This document shows positions 1 through 9,382 of a stretch of DNA of 64,000 nt, piece after piece. Where the stretch lies: assembly GCF_900111125.1 (NCBI RefSeq), contig NZ_FOGE01000002.1, positions 401,668-465,667 of the forward strand. The letters run 5' to 3'. The first letter of the stretch is position 1. The number at the start of each line of letters is the position of its first letter. Both the position numbers and the translations under genes were made by a program. The notes under the pieces were generated by a model. The model was not told where the DNA came from, searched no databases, and was given only the letters and a program-made list of their open reading frames with translations. The DNA comes from Sphingobium sp. YR768. GTDB lineage: Bacteria > Pseudomonadota > Alphaproteobacteria > Sphingomonadales > Sphingomonadaceae.

Positions 1-658
1 CGTCATCCATGATTTCGTCGAGCACGGCCGTTTCCGTCGTTTCCTGAGTCCGGCGGGATGGCAGATCGCCACTTTCCAAAATCTGCTCCAGCGCGGCGCG
101 ACCACGGGCCACACGGCTCTTGATGGTGCCGACGGCAACGCCGCAAATTTCGGCTGCCTCTTCATAGGCGAAACCACCTGCCCCGACCAGAATCAGCGCT
201 TCGCGCTGAGGCTGAGGCAATTGCAGCAAGGCGCGCTGCATGTCGGACAGTTCGACATGCTTGTCCTGACTGGCCGGTGCGGCAAGGATGCGATCCGCCG
301 TCAGATCATCCCATTCGCCACGAAAGCGCGAACGGCGCATCTGCGAGAGATAATGGTTGCGCAAAATGATGAAGGTCCAGGCCCGCATGTTGGTGCCGGC
401 CTGGAAGCGCGTACGCGCCGCCCATGCCTTCAGCAGAGTTTCCTGCACAAGATCGTCCGCCAGATCGCGATTGCCCGAAAGCGAGCGACCAAAAGCGCGC
501 AGATGCGGAATGACCGAAGCCAGTTCCCGCTTGAAGTCCGAATCAGACAGCGCTGCGCGTTCTTCCACAGCGCCGACATCGCCAACGTCTTCATCCATGG
601 GGTTCATCCCTGTGTCGGCAACCGCCTTCGCCGCATGAATCGACGTCGTCAAAGCCAT
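1..658 (-). CDS. ecfG: EcfG-family general stress response sigma factor (C-terminus off the window)
   Basis: ECF-type RNA polymerase sigma factor; 219 residues are visible and the rest lies beyond position 1. Region 2 spans about residues 55-105 (DDLVQETLLKAW, then TNMRAWTFIILRN) and region 4 about 143-195 (LPQPQREALILV, ICGVAVGTIKSRVARGR, the helix-turn-helix). This pattern is that of EcfG, the sigma factor sequestered by NepR and released by phosphorylated PhyR. The neighbouring phyR, nepR and phyP genes support the assignment. A perfect EcfG-type promoter precedes the small gene just upstream, which implies autoregulation. ATG 658 gives the longest reading; in-frame ATGs at 607 and 598 are possible alternatives because no start has a strong ribosome binding site. 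Confidence 0.93.
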   Translation of the reverse strand, partial: MALTTSIHAAKAVADTGMNPMDEDVGDVGAVEERAALSDSDFKRELASVIPHLRAFGRSLSGNRDLADDLVQETLLKAWAARTRFQAGTNMRAWTFIILRNHYLSQMRRSRFRGEWDDLTADRILAAPASQDKHVELSDMQRALLQLPQPQREALILVGAGGFAYEEAAEICGVAVGTIKSRVARGRAALEQILESGDLPSRRTQETTETAVLDEIMDD

Positions 659-714
659 AAGTGCGCCCGTACCTTAAATCGTTTATCGCCAAAGCCAATT
701 CCCGCGTCCATCGA

Positions 715-846
715 CTAGCGCCAAAGCACCAGCAACATGGCGATGACTGCCAACGTCAGGGAGATGGCAAGCATATAGCGCATCACATGCGGCGTCGCGC
801 CAGCACGTGCATCTTGCGTAGCAATATGCTTTTCCTGCTCGACCAT
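715..846 (-). CDS. 43-residue single-pass membrane protein upstream of ecfG
   Basis: Short reading frame starting at ATG 846 with a strong Shine-Dalgarno (GAGAAGGA, 2 nt before the start) and ending in TAG at 715. The protein has a polar N-terminal half (MVEQEKHIATQDARAG) and one hydrophobic helix at about residues 24-42 (MLAISLTLAVIAMLLVLW) ending in Arg. It lies 56 bp upstream of ecfG on the same strand and directly behind an EcfG-type promoter, so it is probably the first gene of the ecfG transcript. I do not recognise a family. A competing reading frame at 683-874 has an Arg/Cys-rich, non-protein-like composition and was rejected. Confidence 0.7.
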   Translation of the reverse strand: MVEQEKHIATQDARAGATPHVMRYMLAISLTLAVIAMLLVLWR

Positions 847-875
847 GGTCCTTCTCCCGATCGTTACGCATCATT

Positions 876-900
876 AACGCAGCGTTCCGATCGGGGTTCC
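876..900 (-). promoter_or_regulatory. EcfG-type (general stress) promoter for the small protein-ecfG transcript
   Basis: On the minus strand the sequence reads GGAAC, exactly 16 nt, then CGTT, which is the consensus recognised by EcfG sigma factors (GGAAC-N16/17-CGTT). It ends 29 nt before the ATG of the 43-residue gene. A second GGAAC lies inside the spacer but has no matching -10. This places ecfG under its own control, as is usual in this regulon. Confidence 0.85.
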
Positions 901-923
901 CGATTTTATCGAAAGGCCGCCAA

Positions 924-1715
924 TCAGGCGGGGGCCGTCGCTTCGTCGAAGAAGAGCGCCTGCGAAATCGCGGCCTTTACCGTCGATCGCTGGAACGGCT
1001 TGGTGATCAGGAAGGTCGGCTCGGGCCGCTCGCCGGTCAGCAACCGCTCCGGGAAGGCGGTGATGAAAATCACCGGCACCGAGAATTCGGCCAAAATATC
1101 CTTCACCGCGTCGATGCCGCTGCTGTCGTCGGCCAACTGGATATCGGCCAGCACCAGGCCGGGGCGATCCGCCAGCGCTTCGCGCACCGCATCCTCGCGC
1201 GTCACGGCAATCGCAGTGACGTCATGACCCAGATCACGGACGATGGTTTCGATATCCATCGCGATGATCGGTTCATCCTCGATGATCAGCACCTTGGCGC
1301 GGGTCTGCGCCTCGATCTCGGTCAGCGCTTCCTCCACCAGCGCCTCGACCTCATCGCTGTCCATCGCGATCAGATAGGAGACATCGTCGATGGTGAAGCC
1401 TTCCAGCGCCGTCAGCAACAGAGCCTGACGCGGCAAAGGAGTGAGGCGTGCAAGGCGCGCCTGTGCAATCGCTTCACGATTGCTGCCCGCCGTGGCCGGC
1501 AAATCCTCCAGATGGGCGGAGGACCAGATGGCCTGGAAAGTCTTGTAGAGGCCAAGGCGCGGATCGACGTCGCTGGGAAATTCTTCCGGCGCGGCCACGA
1601 TCGCTTCCAGGGCGGCACGTACATAGGCGTCGCCATGCGCCTGGCTGCCCGTGAGGGCGCGGGCATAGCGCCGCAAAAACGGAAGATGGGGGTGCAGTTG
1701 CTGTCCAAGCGACAT
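924..1715 (-). CDS. phyR: PhyR, anti-anti-sigma response regulator
   Basis: 263-residue response regulator of the general stress response. The N-terminal half (about 1-135) is a sigma-like domain resembling EcfG (LPRQALLLTALEGFTIDDVSYLI is its region 4 equivalent); the C-terminal half (about 140-258) is a receiver domain with acidic pair IEDEP near 145-149, phospho-acceptor Asp191 (LADIQLADD), and Lys239 in the TKPF motif. IFITAFPERL is the PhyR-type variant of the beta4 region. On phosphorylation PhyR binds NepR and frees EcfG. The frame continues upstream of ATG 1715 with non-coding-like sequence; the ATG before SLGQQLHPHLPFL matches the usual N-terminus and length. nepR is divergent. Confidence 0.95.
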   Translation of the reverse strand: MSLGQQLHPHLPFLRRYARALTGSQAHGDAYVRAALEAIVAAPEEFPSDVDPRLGLYKTFQAIWSSAHLEDLPATAGSNREAIAQARLARLTPLPRQALLLTALEGFTIDDVSYLIAMDSDEVEALVEEALTEIEAQTRAKVLIIEDEPIIAMDIETIVRDLGHDVTAIAVTREDAVREALADRPGLVLADIQLADDSSGIDAVKDILAEFSVPVIFITAFPERLLTGERPEPTFLITKPFQRSTVKAAISQALFFDEATAPA

Positions 1716-2023
1716 CGTCAAATCGTCTCCCTGCCCAAATCGGGCATATTGTCCCGAAGCATCGGCGTAGCAGGAAGGATGGAATGTCCATGCCGCATTG
1801 GCAAGCCCCCGTCCCCCCTTCGCCGACCGTGAAACGGGCAGCGTAAAAAATGCTTCGGATTGCGGAACCATCGACCGCTCGATTTGTTTCGCACCCATAT
1901 GGTTTTTTTGGCGATATCGCGATTTTCCTGTGAAGGTCGCCCGCCAACGAATTGACGACTTGAAAGAATCCCGCGAAACGGGATGTCTGACATGGTAAAT
2001 GTGGCTGCTTAGAGGGGCTGATT
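1716..2023. promoter_or_regulatory. phyR-nepR divergent intergenic region
   Basis: This 308-bp gap separates divergent phyR and nepR. On the plus strand GGAAC at 1864-1868, a 16-nt spacer and TGTTT at 1885-1889 form an EcfG-type promoter toward nepR. I found no equivalent GGAAC on the minus strand toward phyR. No reading frame in this stretch looks coding. Confidence 0.6.
1864..1889 (+). promoter_or_regulatory. EcfG-type promoter toward nepR
   Basis: GGAAC (1864-1868), 16 nt, then TGTTT (1885-1889). It matches the EcfG -35 exactly and the -10 (CGTT) at three of four positions. It lies about 135 bp upstream of the nepR start. Confidence 0.6.
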
Positions 2024-2254
2024 TTGGTTTCTTCAACGACGGATCGAGACGTGGCCGATGACAGCAACAATGCCGGCATTGGTACGCCCGAGGATCAAGT
2101 GAAGGACGCGCCTGCCTCCCGCAAGCGCCGCACGACGCCTGCTGCGGCCAAGGAAGACGCGCATGTATCTCAAGTATTGCGGACCGTATATGAGCGCGCG
2201 GTGAACGAAGATATTCCGTCGGAAATGCTGGATCTTCTGAACAAGTTGGACTGA
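2024..2254 (+). CDS. nepR: NepR anti-sigma factor
   Basis: 76-residue protein whose last third (VLRTVYERAVNEDIPSEMLD, then LLNKLD) is the conserved NepR helix pair that clamps EcfG and is captured by phosphorylated PhyR. The N-terminal 45 residues are disordered and Pro/Thr/Lys-rich, as in the family. The start is TTG at 2024 with AGAGGGG upstream; ATG 1992 is out of frame and runs into a stop. A GTG at 2051 would give 67 residues and cannot be excluded. phyP begins 7 bp downstream, so the two are probably cotranscribed. Confidence 0.92.
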   Translation: MVSSTTDRDVADDSNNAGIGTPEDQVKDAPASRKRRTTPAAAKEDAHVSQVLRTVYERAVNEDIPSEMLDLLNKLD

Positions 2255-2261
2255 GATTATC

Positions 2262-3851
2262 ATGATGAAGGGCAGCCTTCCTCCGGCAGCCCGCTCCCTG
2301 ATCGAGCCTCTGCTGCTGTATTTCCGGTCCACCGGCGTCAAGATGTTCCTCATCCTGACGTTGGCGCTTCTGCCGCTTGGTGTTATCGCCCTCGTCACTT
2401 CGCTTCAGGCGATCCGTACTGCCGATCTCGAAAAGGAGGCGTTGCTGCGTGTCGCGGTGACGCAGAGCGCCCGCAAACTGACGGCCGATCTTCAGGCGGA
2501 CCGCACGGCGCTGGAACTCACCGTCAACGCCATCGCCAATCATGCAGCCGATCCCGGCATGTGCGGGCGGCTGGCCTTCTTCCTGTCTTCTCATGACACA
2601 GATGGCGCCCGCTTCTATATTTATGACAGGGCGGGCAGGCGGCTGTGCAAGTCCGACGATGACGAGCCGGCCGGGATAGCGCCCGGCGCCCGCTTCGATC
2701 GACCGATCGCCCAATTGCTGCCGACCTCGCAATATGTGGTCAGCCGGGTGCGCAGCCATGACGGTCAGGTGGCCGGGCTCGCTTATTATTCCCGCATGCA
2801 TCTGGAAAGCATCGCCGATCCCGCCACCGCGCTTCAGAACCGGCAACTCACGCTGCGTCAGGGTGACGTCAAACTGATCGTCAGCCGATCAGGCAGTGCG
2901 GCGATGGGGCATATGGCCAGTCTTTCCGCCCGGCTCGATCCGCCTGACATCATCCTGACCATGTCGGTGCGTGATCCCCCCGCCACGGTGGCGCGGCTAT
3001 TGTCGCTGTCCCTGCCGCTGGTCATGTGGTTCGCCGCGGCGGCGATTGGCTGGTTCGTGGTCAATCGCCTGCTCATTCGCCCGCTGGTGTTGCTGCGCCG
3101 GGTGGTCGCCGCCTATCAGCCGGGCGAAGTGCTGGAGCCTATGCAGAGGGTGCGCACCCCCGCGCAGGAGATCGTTGCACTGGGCGAAACCTTCCGCGAG
3201 ATCAGCGAAGATGTCGCCACGCATGAGGCGGAGATGGCCGAAGGACTCGACACGCAGCGCAAATTGACGCGCGAGGTGCATCACCGGGTCAAGAACAACC
3301 TGCAAATCATCGCCAGCCTGATCAGCCTGCATGCGCGATCCGCCCATGAAGCGGAAGCGATCGAGGCCTATGCCTCCATCCAGCGCCGGGTCGATGCCCT
3401 GTCGGTCGTCCATCGCAATCATTTTGCGGAGCTGGAGGAAAATCGCGGCGTCGGCGTGCGGCCGCTGATCAGCGAATTGTCGGCCAGCCTGCGCGGCACC
3501 GCGCCAGCCAAGGCGCGCCGCTTCGCGATCCAGATCGAAAGCGACAATCTGCACATCAGTCAGGATGTGGCCGTGCCGATCGCCTTCCTGATCACCGAAC
3601 TGGTGGAACTGGCGATGATGATGGCGCCGCACAGTATGATGCGCATTTCCGTGCATCAGGATGAGGCCCGGCCTGATCGCGCCCTGCTGGTCATGCAGTC
3701 GCGTGGACTGATGACGTCCGAAGAGATGACCAGTCGACTGGGCGAACGCTATGGCCGGGTGCTGACCGGCCTGTCGCGCCAGTTGCGATCACCGCTGGAC
3801 CATGATGGCGACGCCGGCCGATACGCCATCGCTATCACCGTCATTCCCTGA
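2262..3851 (+). CDS. phyP: PhyP-like membrane histidine kinase/phosphatase with degenerate ATPase domain
   Basis: 529-residue inner-membrane sensor protein. TM1 lies at about 28-49 and TM2 at about 246-270, with a periplasmic sensing loop between them and a HAMP-like linker after TM2. The HisKA_2 dimerisation helix (EVHHRVKNNLQIIASL) is near residue 340. The following HATPase region lacks key residues: the N-box reads TELVELA where Asn is expected, and no DxGxG-type G1 box is present (MQSRGLM). PhyP of sphingomonads has the same context next to nepR, HisKA_2 type and defective ATPase, and acts as a phosphatase that holds PhyR inactive. By analogy this protein should restrain rather than activate PhyR. 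The gene name rests on synteny and domain features. Confidence 0.85.
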   Translation: MMKGSLPPAARSLIEPLLLYFRSTGVKMFLILTLALLPLGVIALVTSLQAIRTADLEKEALLRVAVTQSARKLTADLQADRTALELTVNAIANHAADPGMCGRLAFFLSSHDTDGARFYIYDRAGRRLCKSDDDEPAGIAPGARFDRPIAQLLPTSQYVVSRVRSHDGQVAGLAYYSRMHLESIADPATALQNRQLTLRQGDVKLIVSRSGSAAMGHMASLSARLDPPDIILTMSVRDPPATVARLLSLSLPLVMWFAAAAIGWFVVNRLLIRPLVLLRRVVAAYQPGEVLEPMQRVRTPAQEIVALGETFREISEDVATHEAEMAEGLDTQRKLTREVHHRVKNNLQIIASLISLHARSAHEAEAIEAYASIQRRVDALSVVHRNHFAELEENRGVGVRPLISELSASLRGTAPAKARRFAIQIESDNLHISQDVAVPIAFLITELVELAMMMAPHSMMRISVHQDEARPDRALLVMQSRGLMTSEEMTSRLGERYGRVLTGLSRQLRSPLDHDGDAGRYAIAITVIP

Positions 3852-3896
3852 TCGCCGTCAGAGTTTGTTTGGAGAAGCGCCTCTGGTGCAGTTCTT

Positions 3897-3920
3897 GAAA
3901 TGCGCTCTTTCACGCATTTC
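3897..3920. repeat. Small palindrome, GAAATGCG...CGCATTTC
   Basis: An 8-bp perfect stem (GAAATGCG / CGCATTTC) around CTCTTTCA, in the convergent gap between phyP and tgt. Almost the same hairpin recurs at 63736-63759. It has no T-run, so it is not a typical terminator, though its position between gene ends would suit transcript termination or 3'-end protection. Confidence 0.6.
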
Positions 3921-3931
3921 CAAGCAAGCGC

Positions 3932-5101
<1,170 letters not shown>

Positions 5102-5111
5102 TTAGCAGGGG

Positions 5112-5291
5112 TCAGCGAGCCTTGCGAAGCCCCTCCAGCAATAGCATCGCGTCGATATTAAACCCTTCCACCCGGCGATAGGGACCGATGAAGCGCAGGC
5201 AGTCGGCAGACAGACGCAGCGGCCATGGGTCACCCTGCGCATCATGCAGGGCCAGGGTCACGCGATGGGAGGAGGAACGCGGATCAATCAT
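5112..5291 (-). CDS. Small hypothetical protein upstream of tgt
   Basis: 59-residue protein from ATG 5291 (MIDPRSSSHRVTLALHD); a TTG at 5312 would add seven residues. Composition looks coding (alternating hydrophobic and charged residues, no low complexity), with no membrane helix or signal peptide. No family is recognised. It lies 49 bp upstream of tgt on the same strand, which suggests cotranscription but not a specific role. Confidence 0.55.
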   Translation of the reverse strand: MIDPRSSSHRVTLALHDAQGDPWPLRLSADCLRFIGPYRRVEGFNIDAMLLLEGLRKAR

Positions 5292-5529
5292 GCCCTTGAG
5301 ACTAATTCGCAAAGGTTAACAAAGGCCTGCATGGTAAATTTTACATTTGCAAAACAGAGGCGTTTGTGACTTTCCCGCCACAGAACACCCGCTTCCTTCC
5401 GTTTTTGGGCGACCTCAATGCAACAGTGATGACCAAAAATGGTTAACGGCCTATCAATATATGGCCGGTTGATTGCATCCTGCCGACCAGCCTGATCTGT
5501 TCATGCAGAATAGGAAAACGGGGTCGCAC

Positions 5530-6483
5530 ATGATTGATTCAGGACGTTTTAGTCCCACGGGACGAGAATATGACACGGCATCCGAAGAGCCGTTCTCATC
5601 AGCTGATGATGTGCCTTTCGACGCTACGGAAACCCAGCCCGCCGCATTGGCCGGCCAGTCGAAAATGTTCGATCTGGGCCAGATCGACGTGCAATGGGAT
5701 GCGCCACTGGAAACCCTCTGGGCATTCATGGCGCCGCAGGAACGGCCGAATTTCTCCATGGCGATGCTGCGGGACGTGCGCAGTTGGTATGTGGAGAGCA
5801 AGCGGCTGTTCGACGCTGGCCAGTTGCCGATCAAATATCTGGTCGCCGGCTCCCGCTTTCCGGGCGTTTTCAATCTCGGCGGCGATCTGGAACTGTTCGC
5901 CGGCTGTATCGAGCGCGGCGACCTGCCCGGGCTGATCGACTATGGCCATGCCTGTATCGACGTGGTCAACCGCACCTGGCGCAATGGCGACATGCCGGTC
6001 GTATCCATCGCGCTGGCACAGGGTGATGCGCTGGGCGGCGGGTTCGAAGCGCTGCTCTGCTTCGACATCGTGGTCGCCGAGCGCAGCGCGCGATTCGGCC
6101 TGCCCGAAATGCTGTTCGGCCTGTTCCCCGGCATGGGCGCCTATTCCATTCTGGCCCGCAAGCTGGGCCGTCTGATGGCCGAGCGCATGATCCTGTCCGG
6201 CAAGGTCTACAGCGCCGAGGAAATGTATGATCTGGGCATCGTCCACCGGCTGGTGGAGGATGGCGAAGGCGAAGCGGCGGTCCGGGATTATATCAGCAGC
6301 ACGCGGCCGCATCATTCGGGCCATGTCGGCGTGTTTCAGGCGGGCCGCCGGGTCGATCCTCTGGATTATGAGGAACTGAAGGACATTGTCGAAAATTGGG
6401 CGGCATCGGCCGTCAAGATCGACCTGAAGGATATGCGGATGATGCGTCGGCTGGCATCCGCACAGACGCGCCTTACGCGCTGA
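5530..6483 (+). CDS. RpfF-like crotonase (putative DSF-family signal synthase)
   Basis: 317-residue crotonase-fold protein. It has the RpfF-type sequence FNLGGDLELFAGCIERGD, then VSIALAQGDALGGGFEALL with Glu173 and FGLPEMLFGLFPGMGAY with Glu193. Two glutamates at this 20-residue spacing are the catalytic pair in RpfF, which makes cis-2 unsaturated fatty acid signals (DSF) from acyl-ACP. ATG 5530 is preferred because GGAAAACGGGG lies 7 nt upstream; ATG 5503 and TTG 5473 are in frame. The protein faces a convergent GGDEF-EAL gene, the classic effector partner of DSF signalling. An ordinary enoyl-CoA hydratase is the alternative, but the acyl-CoA hydratases I know are more divergent in these two motifs. 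Confidence 0.75.
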   Translation: MIDSGRFSPTGREYDTASEEPFSSADDVPFDATETQPAALAGQSKMFDLGQIDVQWDAPLETLWAFMAPQERPNFSMAMLRDVRSWYVESKRLFDAGQLPIKYLVAGSRFPGVFNLGGDLELFAGCIERGDLPGLIDYGHACIDVVNRTWRNGDMPVVSIALAQGDALGGGFEALLCFDIVVAERSARFGLPEMLFGLFPGMGAYSILARKLGRLMAERMILSGKVYSAEEMYDLGIVHRLVEDGEGEAAVRDYISSTRPHHSGHVGVFQAGRRVDPLDYEELKDIVENWAASAVKIDLKDMRMMRRLASAQTRLTR

Positions 6484-6505
6484 TCCACCCTATTGCAGCG
6501 GCGCT

Positions 6506-8572
6506 TCAGGCGAGGCGCCGCTGACGGATAAGGCCGACCATGTCGTGCCCGTCCGACCGCATCTGCGCCATCAGTTCCAGCAGCGCGTCGGCCGGCATCG
6601 GCCTGGCCAGCACGAACCCCTGAACATTGGTGAAGCCAACTTCGCGGGCATAGCGTAGCTGCTCTTCCGTCTCGATCCCTTCGGCCACCGTTTCGACGTC
6701 CAGCGAATGGGCGAGATAGGCGACGGACTGGGCGATGGCGCGATCGCGGGGATTTTCGCCCACGCCGCGCATGAAGCTCTGATCGACCTTGATCGTGTCG
6801 AAGGCGTGGGACCGCAGCGAACCGAGCGACGAATAGCCGGTCCCAAAATCGTCCAGCGCCAACCGCAGGCCGATCCGGCGCATTTCCGCCAGAATCAGAT
6901 GGGTGCGGCCATCATCTTCCAGGAAGGTGGATTCGGTGACTTCCAGTTCCAGCCGACGCGCGCGCATCCCGGCCTTCAGCAGCGCGGCCATGACAGACCG
7001 CGAAAGCCCGTCGCTCTTGATGAGCGCGGGCGAAATATTGACGGCGACGCGGATATCCTCGTCCCACTCCATGGCGTCCTGACAGGCCCGTTCCAGCGCC
7101 CATGTCGTGATCGGCTCGATCAGCGAACTGCTTTCCGCGATCGGGATGAATTCACCGGGCGAGATCGATCCCAGCCGGGGATGGTGCCAGCGCATCAGCG
7201 CTTCGCAGATGACGATGCGGCCCGTCTCGCTGTTGAAGATCGGCTGATAATGCAGCCGCAGGTCGCCATTGGCGAGCGCCGCACGCAGCCCCATTTCCAG
7301 TTCATAGATGCGGTTCTGCCGCTCCTTCATCGACCAGTCGAAGCGGCTGTGACGGTTACGCCCGCCATGCTTGGCCTGATAGAGCGCGAGGTCCGCATGC
7401 TGGAGCAGTTCGTCGCTGCCACGGCCGTCAGCGGGAGCCACGGCGATGCCCATCGAAGCGGTGACGTTCAACGAATAACCGCCGGCTTCGAATTCGACGG
7501 AAAATTCCTGCATCACGTCCGACGCGACAGCGTCAGCGACGACACGGTCGGCATAGGGACAGATGATGATGAATTCGTCCCCACCAAAGCGTGAGACATG
7601 GCCGCGCCCGTCCAGCGCGCGGGTTACGCGCTCCGCCACCTGGCACAGCAACTGATCGCCCACGATATGGCCGAGCGAATCGTTGATTTCCTTGAAGCGG
7701 TCGAGATCCATCCACAGGATCGCCATCGCTTCATTATCGGATTGCCGCTGTTCGAACAGATCGCGCAACCGCATCTGCATCGCCATGCGGTTTTCGACGC
7801 CGGTCAGGCTGTCGAAACGGGCCAGCTTTTCGAACTTCTGCGCCAACATCGCCTTTTCATTCTTGGCGAGCAGCGCCTGCAACACGATGCGGTGCGTCGT
7901 CTTGGTGATTTCCGCCATGGCGAAGATCATCAGGAAGCAGAGCACACCCAATATGGTATAGCCAAGCCCCCCCGCCAGGATCAGGCCCAGCGATGTCGGC
8001 AGCAATGAAAAGCAGGTCTGTCCTACCGCGACATGGACCCGCCCGGCATTGCGGCCGGAAATGCCGCCGGCATAGGAGGCCACCATGCCCACGCTCAGCA
8101 CATGCAGGCTGGCCGTGTGGGTCATCGTCAGCGTGGCGAAGGCATGCAGTCCGAGCAGCGCAGCATAAATCCATGCGCCCGCTTCATAGGCGGCGCCCCA
8201 GATCGGGCTGGCCAGATCATCCTTGTGCGCCAGTTGCCGCTGGAAATAGACGGCGGAAATCGACCGACTGATCCCGACGAGCAGGATCAGCACAGAAATG
8301 ACGATGATGGGCGTCAGACGCGCTGAATAGGCGACGACCAGACCCAGCGAACCACCGGAAATCGCACCGCTGAGCAGGGAGGCCGGCGACGCATAAAGCG
8401 CCTTGACGAGATTGTCCTTCACCTCAGCGCTTTGCTGGGTCGCTGGCGCGAAGCGCGCGCGCAGCTTAGCGCGCAGGAAGTGGAGTGGCCGGGACACGTC
8501 TTGTGCCTTATCGGCGACCAGCATTGCCATTTGGTAAACGGTGCATTGGCAATCGGGCGCTTCAGCCTTCAT
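6506..8572 (-). CDS. Membrane-anchored GGDEF-EAL cyclic-di-GMP protein
   Basis: 688-residue protein. The first 225 residues hold about six hydrophobic segments (around 60-82, 87-101, 130-148, 157-172, 186-204 and 206-220) forming a MASE-like membrane sensor. A GGDEF domain follows (DSLTGVENR near 254, DLDRFKEIN near 289, RFGGDEF at 328-334) and then an EAL domain with CEALMRW, DDFGTGYSS, IKVDQSF and EGIET. Catalytic residues of both domains look intact, so it could make or degrade c-di-GMP. ATG 8572 (MKAEAPDCQC) is the first start after Arg-rich, non-coding-like sequence. Its stop lies 22 bp from the end of the convergent RpfF-like gene. Confidence 0.9.
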   Translation of the reverse strand: MKAEAPDCQCTVYQMAMLVADKAQDVSRPLHFLRAKLRARFAPATQQSAEVKDNLVKALYASPASLLSGAISGGSLGLVVAYSARLTPIIVISVLILLVGISRSISAVYFQRQLAHKDDLASPIWGAAYEAGAWIYAALLGLHAFATLTMTHTASLHVLSVGMVASYAGGISGRNAGRVHVAVGQTCFSLLPTSLGLILAGGLGYTILGVLCFLMIFAMAEITKTTHRIVLQALLAKNEKAMLAQKFEKLARFDSLTGVENRMAMQMRLRDLFEQRQSDNEAMAILWMDLDRFKEINDSLGHIVGDQLLCQVAERVTRALDGRGHVSRFGGDEFIIICPYADRVVADAVASDVMQEFSVEFEAGGYSLNVTASMGIAVAPADGRGSDELLQHADLALYQAKHGGRNRHSRFDWSMKERQNRIYELEMGLRAALANGDLRLHYQPIFNSETGRIVICEALMRWHHPRLGSISPGEFIPIAESSSLIEPITTWALERACQDAMEWDEDIRVAVNISPALIKSDGLSRSVMAALLKAGMRARRLELEVTESTFLEDDGRTHLILAEMRRIGLRLALDDFGTGYSSLGSLRSHAFDTIKVDQSFMRGVGENPRDRAIAQSVAYLAHSLDVETVAEGIETEEQLRYAREVGFTNVQGFVLARPMPADALLELMAQMRSDGHDMVGLIRQRRLA

Positions 8573-8661
8573 ATCGCTACGGAATCCGAGCCGGCAGGCA
8601 GGACGTTGCGATAATATTGTCGTGCGCGAAACGACATGATAGGCCGCGCTCTCCCGTCCCA

Positions 8662-9369
8662 ATGACATATCAGAGGAGCCGCGCCATTCATCCGCTCGAC
8701 CATCCGATCTGGCATAGCCTGGCGCATGGCTGGTCCGCGCTGGCGCAAGGCGATGATCTGGCCCGGCGGATCGATCCGCTTCATGGGCCGTTCGGGGCGG
8801 CAGCGGATGATAGCGATGCCAGTCGCCGATCACTCGCCGCACTGACGCCGCCGGACGATGAACTATGGCTGCTTGGCCCCGATGCGATCGTCGCACCGCC
8901 GGGCTTGACGGTGGCGCGTACCGCAATGCTGGCGCAGATGGTTGCGCCGACCATCACCCCGGCTAAAGCCGCGCCGCCCGCATGGTCGGTGCTGGGCGAA
9001 GCGGATGCCGCCGACATGCTGGAGCTGGCGCTGCTGACCAAGCCCGGCCCTTTCCGGTCGCATACCCACAGGCTGGGCCGGTTCATCGGTATGCGGGTGG
9101 AGGGCAGGTTGATCGCCATGGCGGGCGAGCGGATGCGGATGCCGGGCTTTACCGAGGTCAGCGGTGTCTGCACCCATCCCGACTGGCGCGGTCGCGGCAT
9201 TGCCGGCGCGCTGATGCGGGTGGTGATGCAGGCGATGCTTGATCGGGGCGAGACGCCCTTCCTCCATGCCTATGCGGCCCATGACAAGACGATCGCTCTG
9301 TACCGGACATTGGGGTTCGAGGTGCGGGCGGAATTGCCGATGATGGTGGTGACGGAGCCGCGCGACTGA
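8662..9369 (+). CDS. GNAT-family N-acetyltransferase
   Basis: 235-residue protein whose C-terminal half is a GNAT fold: motif A is VSGVCTHPDWRGRGIAGALM (acetyl-CoA pyrophosphate loop) and the C-terminus ends with YRTLGFEVRAELPMMVV, the usual last strand. The N-terminal half is variable. ATG 8662 is taken as start, with weak Shine-Dalgarno. The substrate is unknown. The last 123 bp of the gene and 87 bp beyond it form the first copy of a perfect 210-bp tandem duplication, so a non-functional copy of the gene's end follows at 9457-9579. Confidence 0.8.
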   Translation: MTYQRSRAIHPLDHPIWHSLAHGWSALAQGDDLARRIDPLHGPFGAAADDSDASRRSLAALTPPDDELWLLGPDAIVAPPGLTVARTAMLAQMVAPTITPAKAAPPAWSVLGEADAADMLELALLTKPGPFRSHTHRLGRFIGMRVEGRLIAMAGERMRMPGFTEVSGVCTHPDWRGRGIAGALMRVVMQAMLDRGETPFLHAYAAHDKTIALYRTLGFEVRAELPMMVVTEPRD

Positions 9370-9382
9370 TCGCAGGGCTCTT

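Noticed and set aside
683..874. 63-residue frame MMRNDREKDHGR... upstream of ecfG
   Set aside because: The overlapping 43-residue frame has a strong ribosome binding site and a clean membrane helix; this one is Cys/Arg-rich without signals.
1716..2846. Upstream continuation of the phyR frame to a 640-residue reading
   Set aside because: It crosses the nepR gene and part of phyP on the opposite strand and has Arg/His-rich composition; the normal PhyR N-terminus is at ATG 1715.
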